Origin: DATKXO01 sp035528995
GTDB taxonomy: Bacteria; Planctomycetota; Phycisphaerae; UBA1845
DNA: 34,130 nucleotides
Assembly (NCBI GenBank): GCA_035528995.1
Contig: DATKXO010000061.1
Coordinates: forward strand, 1 to 34,130
Direction of reading: 5' to 3'
The first letter of the stretch is position 1. Each line of letters opens with the position of its first letter. The notes beneath the pieces were generated by a model. That model saw only the letters and a list, made by a program, of their open reading frames with translations, had not been told where the DNA came from and made no database searches. Below, in pieces: positions 30,855 to 34,130 of the stretch. The translations under genes and the position numbers were made by a program.

Positions 30855-31268
30855 TCAGGTGTGTTGGATAACCCAGATGTTGTCCGGCAACGAGGAGAGG
30901 ACCTTGGAAACCTCTTCCCACGCCAGTTCACCCTGCCCGCAGCCGGGGCGCGGCAACAGCGTCTTGGCGTCCCCGACCAGCCCGACGAGCTCGCCGGCGC
31001 TGCGCTGGATGACCTGCAGGCTCGGGCCGGCCCACTCGTATTGCTGGATCGGGAAGGAAATCAGGCCCGGGCGGATGACGTGACAGTGGTTGCCGCGGGA
31101 AGCGATCAGCCGACCGAGGTCCAGGGTCAGACCGTCGAACCGCTTACCCGCTTCCTTAGCGACGCCCGCGATCAGGATGGCTTCCCCGCCGTCATTCAGT
31201 GCCCCGCCACTGGGGATGCACCGAAACTCGGCGGACTCGATCCACAGGTTGCAGACTTTCTCCTGCAT
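30855..31268 (-). CDS. macro-domain-like protein
   Basis: A 137-residue protein. The C-terminal signature LLPRPGCGQGELAWEEVSKVL followed by DNIWVIQH matches a phage- and bacteria-borne macro-domain-like group (PRPGCGxGxLxWxxV). The middle part has GLTLDLGRLIASRGNHCHVI. Such proteins are expected to bind ADP-ribose or related nucleotides; catalysis is not shown. The ATG at 31268 has GAGAG about 6 nt upstream. It precedes the selenoprotein gene on the same strand. Its codon use is less GC-rich than average, hinting at mobile origin. Confidence 0.68.
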   Translation of the reverse strand: MQEKVCNLWIESAEFRCIPSGGALNDGGEAILIAGVAKEAGKRFDGLTLDLGRLIASRGNHCHVIRPGLISFPIQQYEWAGPSLQVIQRSAGELVGLVGDAKTLLPRPGCGQGELAWEEVSKVLSSLPDNIWVIQHT

Positions 31269-31644
31269 GGTCACTCTCTGCCACGCATTTACCGCCACCG
31301 CACCTCTAACGTCAACAGTATATTATCGGCGATTTAGTTGACCAGGTGTTGCAAACTTGCCCCAGGGACCGTCCGCTGGTCCTGAAAACGGGCGGACTAC
31401 GGGAGCCGGGCCGCGGAAGCGCCGGGGAACCGGGCGATTTAGATAAGCAGCCACCGGGAACACCCACGCGGCTCTAGGCCGCACGCCCACACTGCCTGAC
31501 GGTGTCCCTGGTGAACGTGCCGAACGGCGCCGGCCGCTCTCCCACAGCCGGTTGCGAATCCTCTCCCGGCCCGCTACACCCGCCCCACGCACCGCCGGCG
31601 AGCCGGCCCCAGGCAACGCCAGGCCTGTGGCACGCGAGGATACA
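31269..31644. other. divergent intergenic region
   Basis: It holds the promoters of the macro-like and DUF429 genes. On the reverse strand TTGACG (31315-31310) and GTAAAT (31292-31287) are 17 nt apart, upstream of the macro-like gene; this is a weak sigma-70 candidate. An inverted pair GTCCGC (31371-31376) / GCGGAC (31392-31397) is present. No coding pattern is seen. Confidence 0.4.
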
Positions 31645-32478
31645 GTGTCGGAGCAATGCCCTGGTCAGCGCCCGCAGCGAGTCTTCGGCATCGACTTCAG
31701 CGGTGCCGCCGATGCCGGCAACCGCATCTGGATCGCGGAAGGCACGATCGAGAATGACCGACTTCGCATCGCCGTCTGCCGGCGGGCCCGCGACCTGCCC
31801 GAGTCAGCGACGACCCGCGACCCGTGCCTCGGTGCGCTGCGATCCTTCATCGAAGCCCAGGGACCGGCCGTGGTCGGGTTGGATTTCCCGTTCAGCCTCC
31901 CGGCGGCACTGGTCGAACCTGACGATTGGGAAGCATTCGTCCGGTCTTTCGGGCAGCGCTACGCAACCCCGAAAGCCTTCCGGCAATCCTGCCGCCAGGC
32001 CGCCGGCGGCGCCGAATCGAAACGGCTCACCGATCGCGAGTCACAGACACCGTTCTCGCCGTACAACTTGCGTCTGTTCCGCCAGACCTACCACGGCATT
32101 CGTGACCTGCTGGCGCCGCTCGTACGGTCCGCCGCGGTGTGCGTTCTGCCGATGCAACCCGCCTTGTCGGACCGACCGTGGCTCCTCGAAATCTGCCCGG
32201 CCTCCACGTTGAAGCACAATGGATTGTACGCGCCCTACAAAGGGCGAAGCGCAAAGCACACCCAGGCCCGGGTTCGCATTCTGGAGAGCATCGAGCATGG
32301 CTACGGACTGTACTTCCCCGACGTCGCGGTCCGGGACCTCGTTGTGGACAATCCCGGCGGCGACGCCCTGGATAGCGTCATCGCCGCCTGCGCCGTCGCC
32401 CGCACCCTGCACCGACCGGACCTGCTACGCGAAACCAGCAAGCCGCCGTACGATGTCGAGGGTCACGTGTACGTCTGA
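31645..32478 (+). CDS. DUF429 family protein, predicted RNase H-fold nuclease
   Basis: A 277-residue protein. The N-terminus VFGIDFSGAADAG supplies the first strand and a catalytic-type Asp. GLDFPFSLP follows, then LEICPASTLK and the C-terminal GGDALDSVIAACAVART, where the Asp pair would complete an RNase H-like metal site. This is the DUF429 pattern; cellular function is not established. GTG 31645 is chosen because GAGG lies 6 nt upstream. No partner gene is evident. It is divergent from the macro-like gene. Confidence 0.8.
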   Translation: MSEQCPGQRPQRVFGIDFSGAADAGNRIWIAEGTIENDRLRIAVCRRARDLPESATTRDPCLGALRSFIEAQGPAVVGLDFPFSLPAALVEPDDWEAFVRSFGQRYATPKAFRQSCRQAAGGAESKRLTDRESQTPFSPYNLRLFRQTYHGIRDLLAPLVRSAAVCVLPMQPALSDRPWLLEICPASTLKHNGLYAPYKGRSAKHTQARVRILESIEHGYGLYFPDVAVRDLVVDNPGGDALDSVIAACAVARTLHRPDLLRETSKPPYDVEGHVYV

Positions 32479-32760
32479 CTCGTCACCGGAGCCGCCACGT
32501 GCCCCCGTGGAGCGGATGTCGTGCGGACGCTCGCCAACGCAACTGCTCGTAGCACGGCGTCTCCTGGACGCAACCCGTGACACGGCTCTGGCAGAACCGG
32601 CGCGGCAATCCAGGCAGATGTCCGATACTCACCACGCCCGGCAGTGCGCCAGTCAGTCCCATGCCGTTTCCCGGCGCAGGCGGTGCCCGCCTGTGTGACG
32701 TGCTTCAGGAATGGCCCTCGATCCGGTGTTCGGTGTTGCCGGGGGCTGGAAGGCGGGTTT

Positions 32761-34113
32761 CTACTCTCCCTTCGAGAATCCCCGGCTGCCGATCCGGAAG
32801 GCCGACACCACCGCCAACCCCATGAAGAGCAGATCCATCAATCCGAACATGGTGAACGCGAAGCCCAGCAGGAATGCTCCGACGGCGCCCTCCATCTCCT
32901 CGTCGGCCGGCGCCGGGCCTTCCTCCCACTGGGCTTTCATCTCTTCGAATTCTCTCTCCTCGTCGGCCTCGACCTGGCGCGCACGCCGCGCCCGTTGGGC
33001 CTCGGGAATGCCCTCCACCTCGGCCGCCGCCGCTTCGTAGAGCGCCCGCCACTCTTGAGGTTCGATCTCCTCCTCGTCGTCAATGGGGAGTTCGTCGGCC
33101 GCCTGCTCGATCCGGTCGTAGATGAGATAGTCACGGACATACGCGGCGTCGGACCACTTGCCGTCCGCCTCCCACACATCCAGGTCCGCAACGGCGGCCT
33201 CGACCTCCTCCTCGGAGAGTTCCCCGGCCCTGGTCGACTCCTCCTCGTAGAACTTCTCCCAATCCTCACTCCAGTCGGGGAGGCCCTCATGTTGGACTCT
33301 TCGTTCCGCCCGATGACTGGCCAGCCGGTTGCGCCTCCCGTCCAATTCCTGCTCGTGCTCGATCTGCCTGGCTCGAGCGAGGCGATCCTCGACCGTCATT
33401 GCATCCACGTCGGCGACCGCTGCGTCGTGCAGCTTCTTCCACTCGCGCTTCGAGGGCGCCGGGTACTCGTCTTCACCACCCTCCGCGGGCCTTTGATCCT
33501 CCAAAGCCCGGTCGACGTGCTGGTAGACCAGGAAGTCCCGCACGTACTCGGCATCGGCCCACCTGCCTTCCGCCTCCCAGGCGTCAAGCTCGGCGATCGC
33601 GGCCTCGAGCTCCTCACCGGACATCTCACGATACTTCTCGAACGCATTCTCGCGATACGTCTGGCGCCGCTGGTCGTCGTACGCCAGACCCTCCCGCTCG
33701 GCAGTGCGGCGGGCTTCGTTGTAGGCCAGACGGTGTCGCTGCGGGTCCCCCTCCTGCCAGGCGTTCAACTCCTCCTCCTGACGGTAGTGTTCCCATTGCC
33801 CGCGGACCTCCGCGTCGCTCATCTGCTCCGCGCGCTTCTTGGCCTCACTAAAGACTTCATCCCATTGCCTTTCGCGCTCGGCCTCGTCGTAGACCTCGCG
33901 CTCGTCGAGCAACTCGTCCGTTAGCTGGACCATGACGTAGCCGCGCTGCAGCTCCGGGTCGTCCGTCTCACCGGTGAACACCGCGTACAACACGAAGCAG
34001 AAGATCAGCAGCTTGGCCGCCAGAACCCCGCACAGTGACATCCCGGCGGCAATCAGACCGGTCTTGGTGCCCTGTTGACCCCGGGCACCCAGGAACATGC
34101 CCCGCCCCGCCAC
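32761..34113 (-). CDS. large acidic membrane protein with an internal tandem repeat, possibly N-truncated
   Basis: At least 450 residues; no family recognised. It has one transmembrane helix near the N-terminus (LCGVLAAKLLIFCFVLYAVF) and two helices at the C-terminus (about 415-440). Between them is a highly charged helical region with two copies of a unit of about 130 residues: ELEAAIAELDAWEAEGRWAD (copy 1) and EVEAAVADLDVWEADGKWSD (copy 2), each followed by YVRD, an acidic linker and a QEW/REW helix. The frame stays open through the C/G homopolymer to the window edge, so the true start may lie beyond it; GTG 34113 or ATG 34098 are the internal options. Confidence 0.65.
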   Translation of the reverse strand: MAGRGMFLGARGQQGTKTGLIAAGMSLCGVLAAKLLIFCFVLYAVFTGETDDPELQRGYVMVQLTDELLDEREVYDEAERERQWDEVFSEAKKRAEQMSDAEVRGQWEHYRQEEELNAWQEGDPQRHRLAYNEARRTAEREGLAYDDQRRQTYRENAFEKYREMSGEELEAAIAELDAWEAEGRWADAEYVRDFLVYQHVDRALEDQRPAEGGEDEYPAPSKREWKKLHDAAVADVDAMTVEDRLARARQIEHEQELDGRRNRLASHRAERRVQHEGLPDWSEDWEKFYEEESTRAGELSEEEVEAAVADLDVWEADGKWSDAAYVRDYLIYDRIEQAADELPIDDEEEIEPQEWRALYEAAAAEVEGIPEAQRARRARQVEADEEREFEEMKAQWEEGPAPADEEMEGAVGAFLLGFAFTMFGLMDLLFMGLAVVSAFRIGSRGFSKGE

Positions 34114-34114
34114 G

Positions 34115-34130
34115 CCCCCCCCCCCCCCCC
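34115..34130. other. terminal C homopolymer, probable artefact
   Basis: Sixteen consecutive C end the window. It lies at a sequence edge, inside or just before the start of an open frame. This is typical of low-quality read ends carried into an assembly, not of biology. Confidence 0.6.

Noticed and set aside
29921..30931. Two separate genes: a membrane protein ending in FYRGHW and a downstream thioredoxin-like protein starting MAELRG
   Set aside because: Neither half makes a complete fold, the frames match across one UGA, and the UGA falls on the catalytic Cys position with a SECIS-like hairpin after it.
34115..34130. Poly-C tract as a biological signal
   Set aside because: It lies exactly at the sequence edge and is best explained as an assembly artefact.

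Overview
The window is a high-GC chromosomal fragment that most resembles a Planctomycetota genome (inference). The signs are an ECF sigma factor overlapping a Ser/Thr kinase with an N-terminal zinc finger, many GTG and TTG starts, many secreted or lipoprotein hypotheticals, and short hairpin repeats between genes. No rRNA, tRNA or CRISPR was recognised. The last 16 bases are a C homopolymer that is probably a sequencing or assembly edge artefact.

Layout. 1-1000: hairpin repeats and a reverse-strand ECF sigma factor. 1261-3578: a second ECF sigma factor translationally coupled to a soluble kinase. 3775-7303: a tight four-gene run (glutamate racemase, HEAT-like lipoprotein, zinc alcohol dehydrogenase, PgeF/YfiH). 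7325-8514: Rrf2 regulator and nucleoside diphosphate kinase. 8615-11389: an overlapping permease/ATPase/binding-protein cassette for cobalamin or an iron chelate. 11707-14073: prolyl-tRNA synthetase with an overlapping PIN toxin and a small partner protein. 14243-19746: CorA, a giant MscS-type channel and a CPBP protease. 19868-23093: tyrosyl-tRNA synthetase, a secreted charged protein and a GT2 glycosyltransferase. 23222-25830: an accessory patch with a GH17-like lipoprotein of lower GC, a tiny membrane ORF, a 16-bp direct repeat on both sides, a MITE-like element and two broken beta-propeller fragments. 25864-29907: an agmatinase-family enzyme, a small lipoprotein, two YkgJ-type cysteine-cluster proteins and an S41 protease. 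29921-31268: a membrane-anchored peroxiredoxin-like protein and a macro-domain-like protein. 31645-34113: a DUF429 protein and a large repeat-containing membrane protein.

The strongest discovery is the peroxiredoxin-like gene at 29921-30787 (reverse strand). It is split by an in-frame UGA exactly where the first cysteine of the redox motif should be, giving U-P-F-C. A hairpin follows whose apical loop, AGGUCU, equals that of the E. coli fdhF SECIS as I recall it. It should be read as one selenoprotein, not two ORFs. Other items of interest are a PIN toxin-antitoxin pair coupled to proS, a kinase ending in an Imm5-like alanine-rich helical domain, and hairpin repeats with compensatory stem changes.
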